This document shows positions 40,800 to 51,800 of a stretch of DNA of 64,000 nucleotides, piece after piece; the stretch's first letter is position 1; every line of letters begins with the position of its first letter. The notes under the pieces were generated by a model that searched no databases, had not been told where the DNA came from, and saw only the letters and a program-made list of their open reading frames with translations. Source of the stretch: Winogradskyella costae (lineage in GTDB: Bacteria; Bacteroidota; Bacteroidia; Flavobacteriales; Flavobacteriaceae). A program made the position numbers and the translations under genes. The stretch lies in the NCBI RefSeq assembly GCF_013403865.1, contig NZ_JABFDK010000001.1, forward strand, positions 1 through 64,000, read 5' to 3'.

Positions 40800-42263
40800 T
40801 TAAGCTTTAGGAATGTTTTCTAAAACCTCTAAAACAAATTTCCAATACTTCTGAGCGGAAGAAATTTGAGCACGTTCATCTGGTGAGTGTGCTCCTTTTA
40901 TATTTGGCCCAAAACTAATCATATCCATATCTGGATAGTTAGTTCCTAAAATCCCACATTCTAAACCTGCATGGCAAGCCGCTACATGAGGTTTCTCTCC
41001 ATTATTTAAACGCTCATAAATAGGAACCATTACTTTTAATATGGCAGAATCCATATTTGGTGCCCAACCAGGATAATCACCAGAAAACTCTACTTCGCAT
41101 CCTGTTAACTCAAAAACAGCACGCAATGTATTAGCTAAATCTAGTTTTGTACTTTCAACCGAACTACGTGTTAAACAACCTATTTTTATATGACCGTCTT
41201 TAACAATAACTCTAGCGATATTATTAGAAGTTTCTACCAAATCCTTAATGTCCGGACTCATACGATATACGCCATTCCAGGCAGCGTACAAAGCTCTTGT
41301 TAAGCCTTCTTGCACACCTAAATCCATTATATTCTCTGGAGTCTCTGTCTTAGAAACAATAATTTCTAAATCAGGTTCCATAGTTTTAAATTCAACTTTT
41401 AAAGTCTCTGAAAATTCTTTCATTTCTGCTTCAAAAGCTGCTTCATGTATCGCATCAATAACAACGATTGCATTACTTTCTCTTGGAATAGCATTTCGTA
41501 AACTTCCTCCATCTATTTCAGAAATACGAAGTCCGAAATTCTCAAAACCATCAAATAACAAACGGTTCATTAATTTATTTGCATTTCCTAAACCTTCATG
41601 AATTTGCATGCCTGAGTGACCACCTTGTAAACCTTTTACAGTAATAGTATATCCAATTTTAAACTCAGGTGTCTCTTCTTCGTCATACGTTCGTCTTGCC
41701 GTAACATCAACCCCTCCAGCACAACCAACTCCGATTTCATCGTCCTCTTCTGTATCTAAATTTAAAAGAATAGCTCCTTTCAGTAATCCTCCTTTTAAAC
41801 CTTTTGCACCGGTCATTCCAGTTTCTTCATCAATTGTAAACAAAGCTTCTAATGCAGGATGCGCAATAGTATTACTTTCTAAAATGGCCATAATCGTCGC
41901 CACTCCTAATCCATTATCAGCACCAAGGGTAGTCCCTTTTGCTTTTACCCAATCTCCTTCAATATGCATCTCAATACCTTGTTCATCAAAATTAAAAACA
42001 GTATCGTTATTTTTTTGATGTACCATATCTAAATGCGACTGCATAACAATTGGCTTACGATCTTCCATACCTTTTGAGGCTGGTTTACGAATAATAACGT
42101 TACCGACTTCATCTTCTATTGTTTCCAAACCTAATTCTTTTCCGAAATCTTTCATAAATTGAATGACACGTTCCTCTTTTTTAGATGGGCGCGGTACAGC
42201 ATTCAAATCTGCGAATTTATTCCATAGTTGTTTTGGCTCTAAGGCTCTTATTTCTGAACTCAT
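40800..42263 (-). CDS. pepD: Aminoacyl-histidine dipeptidase (peptidase D)
   Basis: 487 residues, the usual length of the M20C enzyme PepD. Metal-site motifs are QSHLDMVHQ (about 83-91), TTLGADNGLGVA, FTIDEETGMTGA (catalytic glutamates) and a late ACHAGLECG. It hydrolyses Xaa-His and other dipeptides in the cytoplasm with zinc. It stands alone on the minus strand and is divergent from the DUF3810 gene. Confidence 0.95.
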   Translation of the reverse strand: MSSEIRALEPKQLWNKFADLNAVPRPSKKEERVIQFMKDFGKELGLETIEDEVGNVIIRKPASKGMEDRKPIVMQSHLDMVHQKNNDTVFNFDEQGIEMHIEGDWVKAKGTTLGADNGLGVATIMAILESNTIAHPALEALFTIDEETGMTGAKGLKGGLLKGAILLNLDTEEDDEIGVGCAGGVDVTARRTYDEEETPEFKIGYTITVKGLQGGHSGMQIHEGLGNANKLMNRLLFDGFENFGLRISEIDGGSLRNAIPRESNAIVVIDAIHEAAFEAEMKEFSETLKVEFKTMEPDLEIIVSKTETPENIMDLGVQEGLTRALYAAWNGVYRMSPDIKDLVETSNNIARVIVKDGHIKIGCLTRSSVESTKLDLANTLRAVFELTGCEVEFSGDYPGWAPNMDSAILKVMVPIYERLNNGEKPHVAACHAGLECGILGTNYPDMDMISFGPNIKGAHSPDERAQISSAQKYWKFVLEVLENIPKA

Positions 42264-42395
42264 AAATCTTATTTTTAGATTTACAAATTTACAAAATAAG
42301 GATAACTCTCTGTTTACATTCTACACATGTTTCTATACCTGCTTAAGACTTTTTACCTTTCCAACAAAAACGAGATATCAATCCCTTCTTTTCCT

Positions 42396-42403
42396 TATTT
42401 TTG
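42396..42403 (+). promoter_or_regulatory. Possible -7 element (TATTTTTG)
   Basis: TATTTTTG fits TAnnTTTG and lies 4 bp before the DUF3810 start codon, which would give a leaderless or nearly leaderless transcript. No -33 element was found. Confidence 0.3.
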
Positions 42404-42407
42404 AGTT

Positions 42408-43475
42408 ATGCGCAAAAACAAAAAATTAATCCTTGTTATATTCTTTGGAGTTCAATTACTATTGCTATCTCAATTAAAGTATTATCCAGAATTTGTTGAG
42501 CAGTTTTATAGCAACGGGCTTTACGTATTTATCTCAAAAATAATGCGCTACACTTTTGGCTGGATTCCATTTTCAGTTGGAGATATTCTTTATACGTTAG
42601 CTACAATCTATCTTATTAGGTGGCTTATTGTAAACCGGAAACGGATTTTTAAAGACACCGTGAAATGGCTATTAGATGTCGGGGCAACGTTATCTATCGC
42701 ATACTTTGCATTTCACCTCCTTTGGGCTTTTAACTACTACAGACAACCACTCTATAAATCACTTAATCTTGAAGCGGATTATAGCACTGAACAATTAGTT
42801 TTATTTACAGAACAATTGATTCACAAATCCAATACTTTACAGTTTCAATTAACAGGAAATGATACGGTAAAAGTAGAAATGCCTTATACAAAATCCGAAA
42901 TTTTAAAAAAGGTCAAGGATGGCTACCAAACCCTTTCTGAAGTATATCCACATCTTGAATACCACCCAAAAAGTATTAAAAAGTCCATTTATAGTTTACC
43001 CTTAACTTATATGGGATTTTCGGGATATTTAAATCCATTTACAAATGAAGCACAGGTTAACGGATTAATTTCAACCTATAAATTTCCAACAACAGCCTGC
43101 CACGAAGCCGCACATCAACTAGGTTATGCCGCAGAAAATGAAGCAAACTTTATTGGTAGTTTAGCCGCTATTCATAATGATGATGTTTTTTTTAAATACT
43201 CGGGTTATACATTTGCGCTGCGGTATTGTTTGGCTGAACTATTTAAACGCGACCCAGAACATTACGGCAGTATAATTGTAACGGTTAATAAAGGTATCCT
43301 CAAAAATTATCAGGATGTTCGCGAATTTTGGGAAGCTTACGAAAACCCAATAGAACCTATTTTTGAAAAAACTTTTGACAGTTTCTTAAAAGCGAATAAT
43401 CAATCCGCTGGTATGGAAAGTTATAGCTATGTCGTTGCGCTTTTGGTTAATTATTATGAAGAGCAACCATTATAA
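42408..43475 (+). CDS. DUF3810 membrane-anchored putative metallopeptidase
   Basis: 355 residues. Three hydrophobic segments fall in the first 110 residues (about 6-24, 45-70, 85-105), followed by a soluble domain with TACHEAAHQLGYAAENEANF, an HExxH zinc motif with a downstream glutamate. This is the DUF3810 pattern. The activity is presumed proteolytic from the motif; substrates are unknown. Confidence 0.85.
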   Translation: MRKNKKLILVIFFGVQLLLLSQLKYYPEFVEQFYSNGLYVFISKIMRYTFGWIPFSVGDILYTLATIYLIRWLIVNRKRIFKDTVKWLLDVGATLSIAYFAFHLLWAFNYYRQPLYKSLNLEADYSTEQLVLFTEQLIHKSNTLQFQLTGNDTVKVEMPYTKSEILKKVKDGYQTLSEVYPHLEYHPKSIKKSIYSLPLTYMGFSGYLNPFTNEAQVNGLISTYKFPTTACHEAAHQLGYAAENEANFIGSLAAIHNDDVFFKYSGYTFALRYCLAELFKRDPEHYGSIIVTVNKGILKNYQDVREFWEAYENPIEPIFEKTFDSFLKANNQSAGMESYSYVVALLVNYYEEQPL

Positions 43476-43589
43476 CGACGTAAGTTATAGCTTATTTCTT
43501 TAGCAATACAGACGTTAAATTCAGGAAATTAAATTTGACTTTAATGTTAAATCCCTATCTTTAGAATTCAATCTAACCCACCAAAATTT

Positions 43590-46568
43590 ATGATTAAAAT
43601 ACACTTACGACTGCTCTTTTTTATGTGCAGTTTTTCATTATTTGCACAAGATTACTTTCCAAGTAACTCTGGTGTCATTGCAAATAACTCTAACTACACT
43701 GCATTTACAAATGCTACGATCCATGTAACACCAACCGAAGTTATAAATAATGCAACGCTCCTTATTAAGGATGGTAAAGTTATTAGTGTTGGTAAGTCTG
43801 TTAATATTCCAAAGAACACTACAAAAATTGATCTCTCAGGAAAAACGATTTATCCTTCATTTATTGATATGTATACCACTTTTGGTGTAGAAAAACCAAA
43901 ACGAGGAGGCGATGGACCCCAATATGGAGCCAGTCGCAGTGGCTATTATTGGAACGACCATATTATGCCTGAGCAAGACGTCATGGCAAGTTTTAAATAC
44001 GATACTAAATCCGCTTCTGATCTTCACAAATTAGGTTTTGGAGTTGTTAACACACATATGCCGGATGGTGTGGTACGTGGTACAGGTGCTTTAATTGCAC
44101 TTAACAATAACGCTGACAATTCTATGCGCATTGTGGACGGAGAAACAACACAGCATTTGTCATTTAGTAAAAGTGTAACGTCTCAACAACGCTACCCATC
44201 TTCAATTATGGGAAGTATGGCACTATTACGTCAAATGTATGACGATGCAAAATGGTACGACGCCGGAAACATTGACACTAAAGATTTATCGCTCGAAGCC
44301 TTAAATAAAAACAAAAACTTACTTCAAATTTTTGAAGCTGGAAGTAGAGCTGATGTCATGCGTGCCGATAAAGTTGGTGACGCGTTTAACATTCAATATA
44401 CCATTGTTGGTGGCGGGGATGAATACGAACGTATTGATGAAATAAAAGGAACAAACGCCATTATTATTCTGCCTATAGATTTTCAATTAGCATATGATGT
44501 TGATGATCCATTCTTGGCGAACACACTATCTCTAAGTGATATGCGATCTTGGAATCAGCAACCCCACAATCCGAGATTATTAGCAGAAAACGGTATTAAA
44601 TTCGCGTTAACCACGCATGGTTTAAAATCGAATAAAACCTTTTCTTCTAATTTAATGATGGCAATTGAAAGTGGATTATCTAAACAAAAAGCATTGGAAT
44701 CCTTAACTACAGTGCCTGCTGCATTATTAGGAAAATCAGATGTTTTAGGGACTTTAAAAACAGGAAGCTATGCTAATTTTTTAATCACCGATGGAGACAT
44801 TTTTGAAAAGAAAACAAAACTCTACGAAAATTGGGTACAAGGTTCAGCGCATGTTATCGAAAACATGACTACCAAAGATATTGATGGCGACTATGATTTT
44901 AAACTTGCCGATGACAGTTATAAACTAACCATCTCAAATAGCACCAGTAAAGCTGATGCTAAAATTGAGAGCAACGCTAAAATTTTAGGGACTAAAGCGA
45001 GTTATGCAGATAATTGGTTAAGTCTTACAGTTAAAACGGCAGACAGCACTAAAAAAGAATATATTAGAATTGTAGCCAATGCCACAATTAAGAATGGCCT
45101 TAATGGAAAAGCTATTTTACCAAACGGTAATGAGCTATCCTTTGTTGCAACCAAAGTAAACACTTCAATTTCGCAGAGTGACCAAAATAATGACAAGATG
45201 AAATCTGATAAAACGGATGACATTCCTTTTATGAGTCCGATTACATATCCAAATTTAGCATACGGTTTCAGAGAGAAACCAAAATCCGAAACGCTATTAT
45301 TTAAAAATGCAACGGTCTGGACTAATGAAAACGAAGGCATATTAGAGCATACCGATGTTTTAATTAAAGATGGCAAAATCTCTAAGATAGGAAAAGATAT
45401 AACGAGTAAAAAGGCGAAAGTGATAGATGCCACAGGAAAACACATTACAGCTGGTATTATTGATGAGCACTCACATATTGCAGCATCTTCTATAAATGAA
45501 GGAGGTCAAAACTCTTCTGCAGAGGTTACTATTGAAGACGTTTTAAACGATGAAGCTATAGATATTTACCGAAATTTAGCAGGTGGTGTGACTTCTATTC
45601 AAATATTACATGGCTCGGCAAATCCTATTGGTGGTCGTTCTGCTATCATTAAACTAAAATGGGGGGAAGCTGCAGATGATTTAGTTTATGAAAATTCACC
45701 AAAGTTTATCAAATTCGCTTTAGGTGAAAATGTAAAACAATCGCGAAGTAGAACCAATTCACGTTTCCCACAATCGCGTATGGGAGTTGAACAAGTGTTT
45801 ATAGATTATTTTACTAGAGCAAAAGCTTATGATGAAGTAAAGAAAAGCGGCAAACCATTTAGACACGATGCTGAAATGGAGACACTTGCTGAAATTCTAA
45901 ACGGAGAGCGCTTTATTTCTTGTCATTCTTATGTGCAAAGCGAAATTAATATGTTGATGAAGGTTGCAGATCAATTCAACTTTAAAATCAACACTTTTAC
46001 TCATATTCTTGAAGGTTATAAAGTCGCTGATAAAATGAAAATACATGGCGCAGGTGGTTCTACATTTAGCGATTGGTGGGGTTATAAATATGAAGTAAAT
46101 GATGCTATTCCTTATAATGCGGCCATTATGCATAACGCAGGTATTACGGTTGCAATTAATAGTGATGATGCCGAAATGTCGCGTCGTTTAAACCAAGAAG
46201 CTGCTAAATCAGTTAAATATGGTGGTGTAAGCGAAGAAGACGCATGGAAATTTGTGACTTTAAATCCGGCTAAATTATTACACTTAGACAAACAGGTTGG
46301 AAGCTTAAAAGTGGGTAAAGATGCAGATGTTGTATTGTGGACGGATCATCCCTTATCCATTTATGCAAAAGCAGAAAAAACTATTATAGAAGGTGTTACT
46401 TATTTCGATTTATCGCGTGACAAAGAAATGAGAGAAGCGATTAAAAAAGAGAAAAGTGAACTTATCAATTTAATGCTTCAAGATAAAAACAAAGGATTAA
46501 AAACGCAACCTGTTAAAAAGAAAGAGGAAAAATTAATGCATTGTGATTCAATGGACTTACACAACTAA
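43590..46568 (+). CDS. Double amidohydrolase-domain exported protein
   Basis: 992 residues with a signal peptide (1-19). There are two amidohydrolase-like halves. The first (about 35-430) opens with the composite beta sandwich (NATLLIKDGKVISVGKSVNIP) and ends with LTTVPAALLGKSDVLGTLKTGSYANFLITDGDIF. The second (about 570-955) has TAGIIDEHSHIAASS, FTHILEGYKV, INSDDAEMSRRL and VGSLKVGKDADVVLW, including the usual histidine and aspartate ligands. The first half lacks an H-x-H motif (IDMYTTFG) and may be structural. The 46582 amidohydrolase follows 13 bp downstream, so the two form an operon. Confidence 0.9.
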   Translation: MIKIHLRLLFFMCSFSLFAQDYFPSNSGVIANNSNYTAFTNATIHVTPTEVINNATLLIKDGKVISVGKSVNIPKNTTKIDLSGKTIYPSFIDMYTTFGVEKPKRGGDGPQYGASRSGYYWNDHIMPEQDVMASFKYDTKSASDLHKLGFGVVNTHMPDGVVRGTGALIALNNNADNSMRIVDGETTQHLSFSKSVTSQQRYPSSIMGSMALLRQMYDDAKWYDAGNIDTKDLSLEALNKNKNLLQIFEAGSRADVMRADKVGDAFNIQYTIVGGGDEYERIDEIKGTNAIIILPIDFQLAYDVDDPFLANTLSLSDMRSWNQQPHNPRLLAENGIKFALTTHGLKSNKTFSSNLMMAIESGLSKQKALESLTTVPAALLGKSDVLGTLKTGSYANFLITDGDIFEKKTKLYENWVQGSAHVIENMTTKDIDGDYDFKLADDSYKLTISNSTSKADAKIESNAKILGTKASYADNWLSLTVKTADSTKKEYIRIVANATIKNGLNGKAILPNGNELSFVATKVNTSISQSDQNNDKMKSDKTDDIPFMSPITYPNLAYGFREKPKSETLLFKNATVWTNENEGILEHTDVLIKDGKISKIGKDITSKKAKVIDATGKHITAGIIDEHSHIAASSINEGGQNSSAEVTIEDVLNDEAIDIYRNLAGGVTSIQILHGSANPIGGRSAIIKLKWGEAADDLVYENSPKFIKFALGENVKQSRSRTNSRFPQSRMGVEQVFIDYFTRAKAYDEVKKSGKPFRHDAEMETLAEILNGERFISCHSYVQSEINMLMKVADQFNFKINTFTHILEGYKVADKMKIHGAGGSTFSDWWGYKYEVNDAIPYNAAIMHNAGITVAINSDDAEMSRRLNQEAAKSVKYGGVSEEDAWKFVTLNPAKLLHLDKQVGSLKVGKDADVVLWTDHPLSIYAKAEKTIIEGVTYFDLSRDKEMREAIKKEKSELINLMLQDKNKGLKTQPVKKKEEKLMHCDSMDLHN

Positions 46569-46581
46569 AACACAGTAACAA

Positions 46582-47892
46582 ATGAAAAATTTATATAAAA
46601 TAAATAGTGTATTATTTATGTTGTGCATTTCAATTGGATTTGCACAACAAACTCCAGCTCCAAAGCAAACCAAAGATTTTGCTATTGTTGGAGCTACAGC
46701 TCATATAGGAAATGGAACTGTTATCGAAAACAGTATTATCGTTGTTAGTAATGGAAAAATAACAACAATTGGACCAGAATCTTCTACTCCATTGACCAGA
46801 CAAACTATGGACATCATTGATGGTAAAGGCAAAGATGTTTATCCTGGATTTATTGTTGCAAATGGCACTTTAGGACTCGTTGAAGTAGACGCAGTAAAAG
46901 CTTCTGATGATCTTGAAGAATTGGGTACATTTAACCCACATATTAGAAGCATTATTGCCTATAATACAGAATCTAAAATTACAGAATCTATGCGACCTAA
47001 TGGAGTATTATTAGGACAAGTTGTACCTAGAGGCGGACGTATCTCAGGAACCTCATCTGTGGTACAATACGACGCATGGAATTGGGAAGATGCTGCTATA
47101 AAGTCTGATAATGGTATACATGTCAATTGGCCAAGCAGCTTTAGCCGTGGACGTTGGTGGCTAGGTGAAGATCCGGGATTAAAACCGAATAAAAACTACG
47201 CTACTCAAGTTAAAGAATTAGGTGATTATTTTAATGAATCTAAAAGTTATAGTATGGGAAGTTCTACTGAACGTCACTTACCATATGAAGCTTTAGCTGG
47301 TGTATTTGATGGCTCTAAACGTTTATATATTACAGTAGATGATGAAAAAGGAATTACCGATGCTGTAAATTTAGCAAAGTCACAAGGAGTTTCTAAAATT
47401 ACGATTGTTGGTGCTTATCAAGCCGGAAATATCGCAAGCTTCCTAAAACAAAATGATGTATCTGTATTTTTAAGACGTGTACATTCTAGACCAGAACTAG
47501 AAGATGACGATTACGACACCTCTTACAAACTTGCAAAAAAACTAGTTGATGCAGGCGTGTTAGTCGCCCTAGAGCCTAGTGGACAAATGGAGCGAATGAA
47601 TTCTCGTAACCTTCCGTTTTATGCCGGTACAACGGTCGCACATGGGTTAACTAAAGCACAAGCTTTACAGTTAATTACGCAGAATCCTGCGAAGATTATG
47701 GGTATAGACACTATGTACGGTACTCTTGAAGTTGGCAAAAGCGCCACTCTGTTTATTAGTGAAGGTGATGCTTTAGATATGCGGACCAACCAATTAACGC
47801 ACGCCTTTATTGACGGTAGAAGTTTAAGTCTAGAAACACACCAAACAAAACTTTGGAAACGATTTTCTGAGAAACCTAGTCAAATAGATTAG
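46582..47892 (+). CDS. Amidohydrolase-family exported protein
   Basis: 436 residues with a signal peptide (1-21). It has amidohydrolase layout: NSIIVVSNGKITTIGPE, VYPGFIVANGTLGL at the first metal motif, and TQNPAKIMGIDTMYGTLEVGKSATLFISEGD at the end. The H-x-H at the first strand is replaced by VANGT, as in the first half of the preceding protein, so it may have lost a metal ligand. The two proteins probably act together. Confidence 0.87.
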   Translation: MKNLYKINSVLFMLCISIGFAQQTPAPKQTKDFAIVGATAHIGNGTVIENSIIVVSNGKITTIGPESSTPLTRQTMDIIDGKGKDVYPGFIVANGTLGLVEVDAVKASDDLEELGTFNPHIRSIIAYNTESKITESMRPNGVLLGQVVPRGGRISGTSSVVQYDAWNWEDAAIKSDNGIHVNWPSSFSRGRWWLGEDPGLKPNKNYATQVKELGDYFNESKSYSMGSSTERHLPYEALAGVFDGSKRLYITVDDEKGITDAVNLAKSQGVSKITIVGAYQAGNIASFLKQNDVSVFLRRVHSRPELEDDDYDTSYKLAKKLVDAGVLVALEPSGQMERMNSRNLPFYAGTTVAHGLTKAQALQLITQNPAKIMGIDTMYGTLEVGKSATLFISEGDALDMRTNQLTHAFIDGRSLSLETHQTKLWKRFSEKPSQID

Positions 47893-47895
47893 CAA

Positions 47896-47929
47896 AAAAA
47901 AAGCGAACCTTACAGTTCGCTTTTTTTGT
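47896..47929. terminator. Bidirectional terminator
   Basis: AGCGAAC (47902-47908) and GTTCGCT (47915-47921), flanked by A and T runs, form a classic bidirectional hairpin between the convergent amidohydrolase and DUF6503 genes. Confidence 0.85.
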
Positions 47930-47942
47930 TTTCACAAAAGTA

Positions 47943-48749
47943 TTAATCAATCACAGTTGCTCCTTCTGGCATTGTAACCATTGATTTATCAAGTGTTTTT
48001 TCTGAAAGTGAAACATCAGTAAACTCAACTGTATTTCTCTTTTCTGTTGGTACGTTATTTTCATAATTATACCAATCCACACTTTTTGGTACTACCAAAC
48101 CATTAACAGTTTGCCAGTTATTATACCTTATAAAATGAAAATCTGGGTTTCCTTCTGCTTTACCAAAAGTAACTGTATAAGCTAACCATTGCATTTGTCC
48201 TGTTTCTGCATCGTAAAAAATCTTATACTGATCGTCTGAAGATTCACCAACACCTGCTTCGTATGAAATTAGAATTCCTGGATATGTTTTTCCTTCAAAA
48301 ACTAGAGACTCTGTCTGTGCATAAGAAATACCATCATCTCCAAAGACAAAAGGCATACTATAGAAGTAAAACATCAAGCCTTTATAAAACTGAGGTTTTC
48401 CTTTATATTCATTTCCATCTTTTTCATTAATCCAAAGCGTTTCCCCATCAAATCCTTGGGTATATGTTGGTGTCTCAATTAATTCGGCTCTAGTTTTTAA
48501 ATTTTTAGTCGTCTTTTCTATCCCTGTAGGTTTTGCTATAGAAAAAGAAAGCGTTTCCATTTTGTTCCAAGTATCAATACCGCCATGTGCATCAAAAACT
48601 TTAGTTATAGATTCTGGATAGATACTTGTGCTCACATCTTCTGTTGTCATTTCTTCAACTTCAACAGATTTTGTTACATCTTGTTTTGTTTCATTTTTGC
48701 AAGCCATCGCAAATACGGATAAAAGGAATACGTAAATTGTTTTTTTCAT
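47943..48749 (-). CDS. DUF6503 family lipoprotein
   Basis: 268 residues with a lipobox at AMAC (about 14-17). The signature of DUF6503 is present: FDAHGGIDTWNKMETLSFSI, GFDGETLWIN, GLMFYFYSMPFVFGDDGI and QMQWLAYTVTFG. The fold is probably an outer-membrane-lipoprotein-sorting-like beta scaffold (LolA/LolB-like). It is convergent with the amidohydrolase operon. Confidence 0.82.
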   Translation of the reverse strand: MKKTIYVFLLSVFAMACKNETKQDVTKSVEVEEMTTEDVSTSIYPESITKVFDAHGGIDTWNKMETLSFSIAKPTGIEKTTKNLKTRAELIETPTYTQGFDGETLWINEKDGNEYKGKPQFYKGLMFYFYSMPFVFGDDGISYAQTESLVFEGKTYPGILISYEAGVGESSDDQYKIFYDAETGQMQWLAYTVTFGKAEGNPDFHFIRYNNWQTVNGLVVPKSVDWYNYENNVPTEKRNTVEFTDVSLSEKTLDKSMVTMPEGATVID

Positions 48750-48800
48750 AATATGATTTTAAGTTAGAGTGCTTTGACGAAATAAAATATAAAACATTAC

Positions 48801-48832
48801 AAAAAAAGCCTCAGAAATTACCTGAAGCTTTT
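48801..48832 (-). terminator. Terminator of the 1348-residue T9SS gene
   Basis: On the minus strand AAAGCTTCAG pairs with CTGAGGCTTT around a short loop and is followed by a run of seven T. The same hairpin with small changes follows the next T9SS gene at 52957. Confidence 0.8.
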
Positions 48833-48853
48833 CATTTAAAATAAGTTTTCAAC

Positions 48854-51800
48854 CTAATCCACAATTAACTTTTGAATCGTTACAGAATCCTCAACAGTCA
48901 ACGTTACAAAATACAAGCCGCTTTCTAAACTAGAAATATCTATAATCGAAGAATTCCCTTCAAAATCAATAGGTTTCAGAATTGCTTTTCCTTGAATGTT
49001 GTAAATATTTACGCTTCCAGTTTCAAAATTAGACGATGCCAATTGAATGGTGACGTTTTCTTTTGCTGGATTAGGAAAGAGACTAAAACCAGTATTATCA
49101 AAACCATTTACAGATAAGGTTTCTACAAATTCAGTTTGGAACGTATTGGTGATAATAGGTGCATTAAAATCGAAATAAATAGCTGCTGTATTTTCAATGA
49201 TATCACCAATAGCATAACCTACATTTGGTTTTATTTTAAAATACACATAACCATTACTACCATCTGCATCATCTTGCTCTGCTGGTAAGTTGATGTTATC
49301 AAAATTCCATTCTAGATTACGATCTGTTCTCGTAACCACATAGTTATGACTTGAACGTAACATATGAAAAGTCGATTCATCTAATTGTGTATCTAAAACA
49401 TCTTCAATTCTAACGGTAATCGCTTCTGCTGTACCCACATTTTGAAAACGAATGGTGTAATATAAATATTCGTCTGATGCTGCAAAATCATCAAACAAAA
49501 TATCTTTTCCATGAGATTCCATTTTATCGTTAGGATCGTAAGAACCGATGACTTCTTCGGTAACAGAAGATTCATTGTTCTCTGAAACTATATCATTCGA
49601 AGACGTTGTATACGTTGCCGTGGTGGTAACTAAATCACCAAGGTTCGCAGAGGTTGCTGTTTGTAAATTTACATTCACAATTATCGTTTGTTGAGGTAAT
49701 AAATTAACAAAATCGAGACTAAAACCATTTGCGTATGTTGTGGTTAAATAATTGCTACCTGTACTTATACTATTAATTGTTAAATCTTCATCTAATAGAT
49801 ATTCTACAGTTCCTGAAGTTGCAGAGACACCTAGATTTTCAAGTATTAAATAGTTGGTATGACTGAATCCTGGTCTTGGTGTTTCTTGATTAATAAGATG
49901 GACTGAGACATCCTCACAAGACTGGTCATTAACGATAGGGAATTCAATTGTGATAATCTCACCTAATGGTACACTTACATCTTCAAAACTAAGTATCGAA
50001 ACATCAAAGCAATCTTCGTGTTCACTATAGAAATAGTAATTGATATCATAACTATTTGTTTCATCTAAACTTGCTATTGTAAAGCTTCCAGAAGAGGAAG
50101 TAACTGTATTTATAATGCCGTCATTATTTAACTCATAGGTAAAATAACCATTGGTAAAATTGGATTCAGTTGTATCAAAAACCATATTTTCATTATCATC
50201 ATAAAATGCGCTGACTTCAATAATCCCTGTATTATCACAATCTAAAAACGAAACTACAATTTCATCTTCTGCTAGTGTTTCACAGTTATTATTATAAGCT
50301 ATAACTTTGTATACACCAGACAAATTAACCTCTATTGAGCTAACATCTATTCCCGAGAATAATAATTCGCCATTATAAAACCACTCATAATTATCTGCGA
50401 AAGGTGAAGTAGCATTTAATATTACATCCTCTGCATCATCATTACAAACATTCATATCTGGCCCTAAAGCGATGTCAAAATCGGCAGTAAGACCACCTGC
50501 TCCTTCTTCATTTATATTAGTTTGTGTTATTGAAATAGTACCAGGATCGCCACTATAATTTGTCACTAAAAGGATATAAAACTCACCTGCTTGCGCATTA
50601 TCTATAGTAAAATTTTCTATGGAACTAGCTGAAAAACTACAATTTACAATATTACCAAAAGGATAAAAATCAGGGTTTTCTGAATCACTAGGACAATTAG
50701 AGCAATCGGAGAAAACAATAGTTTCACATGCCATACCCAAAGAATCAAATGGTCCCCAAACTACATAATCAGCATCTAATAGAACATCATTAACATTTCT
50801 TTGTTCAATTTGCATGTTTATTAAACCAGAACTACCTATTTGAACAGCACTCCATGTTGGGTTTGGTGCATTATACAAACAGCCAATACTTCCAAAGCTA
50901 TCAACACCCGTAGTGTTATCAATTGTCAACACACCTTCTATTGCACAAAACATACTTGTATTTTCGCACATAAATTCTGATGGTGTTTCTCTAATGCATA
51001 AATCAAAAGTTGTGGTCTCTGCAATATCCTCTTGTGAATAAACTCTAATAAAATAGGTTTCACCAATAGTTAAATTAGAAACAATACTTGAATAACCTTG
51101 AGAACAATATATTTCTGTTAAAGCACCACATGTACCTTCATACAAAGTATGGTCAATACTTAACGTTCCATTTGCCAAATTAACAATTGAGATGGCGTGC
51201 TCTTCGCTTGTAGCTTCAAAAGAAAACCAAACATCGTCATTTGGTATTCCCTCACAACTATTATTTGGCAAACCAGAATCTGAAGCTAAATTTATAGTAC
51301 CAGAAGTTAAAACATCACAAGATATTCCACTATTAACAGGTACAACAATCGCCGCATCACATTCGTCATTAGAAGGAGGGCAACCTAAAACTTGTATGAT
51401 TGAGCTATTGACACTACAAGTTTCATCTTGGTCATTCTCCACGGAAACAATTACATCAACTAAAAAAGGAAAAGGACCTATTTGATACACTCCTGTTGCT
51501 GTTACAGACGTTGTTTCTTCATTATTATTATTTGAAATTGTTAGTGAAGTGGCATCACCCAAACTCGTCACATCTACATCGATTAAAAATTGCTCTCCAT
51601 TTTCACAATCATTAACCGCTTCAAATGTCACTCCTGGATTAATACATGTAGCACAAGAAACCGTATAATTAATACCTTGACTCATGTTGCCAGAGTTACT
51701 TTGGCAACTTACAGAAGCATCTGAATTTATGTAGAATGAAATAGAATCTCCTGTTGACTGAAAAGTTAGCCCAGTTAAATCACCACTATTTCCATAATTC

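Noticed and set aside
45002..45445. 147-codon minus-strand open frame within the amidohydrolase gene
   Set aside because: It is antisense to a supported coding region and shows no motif or start context of its own.
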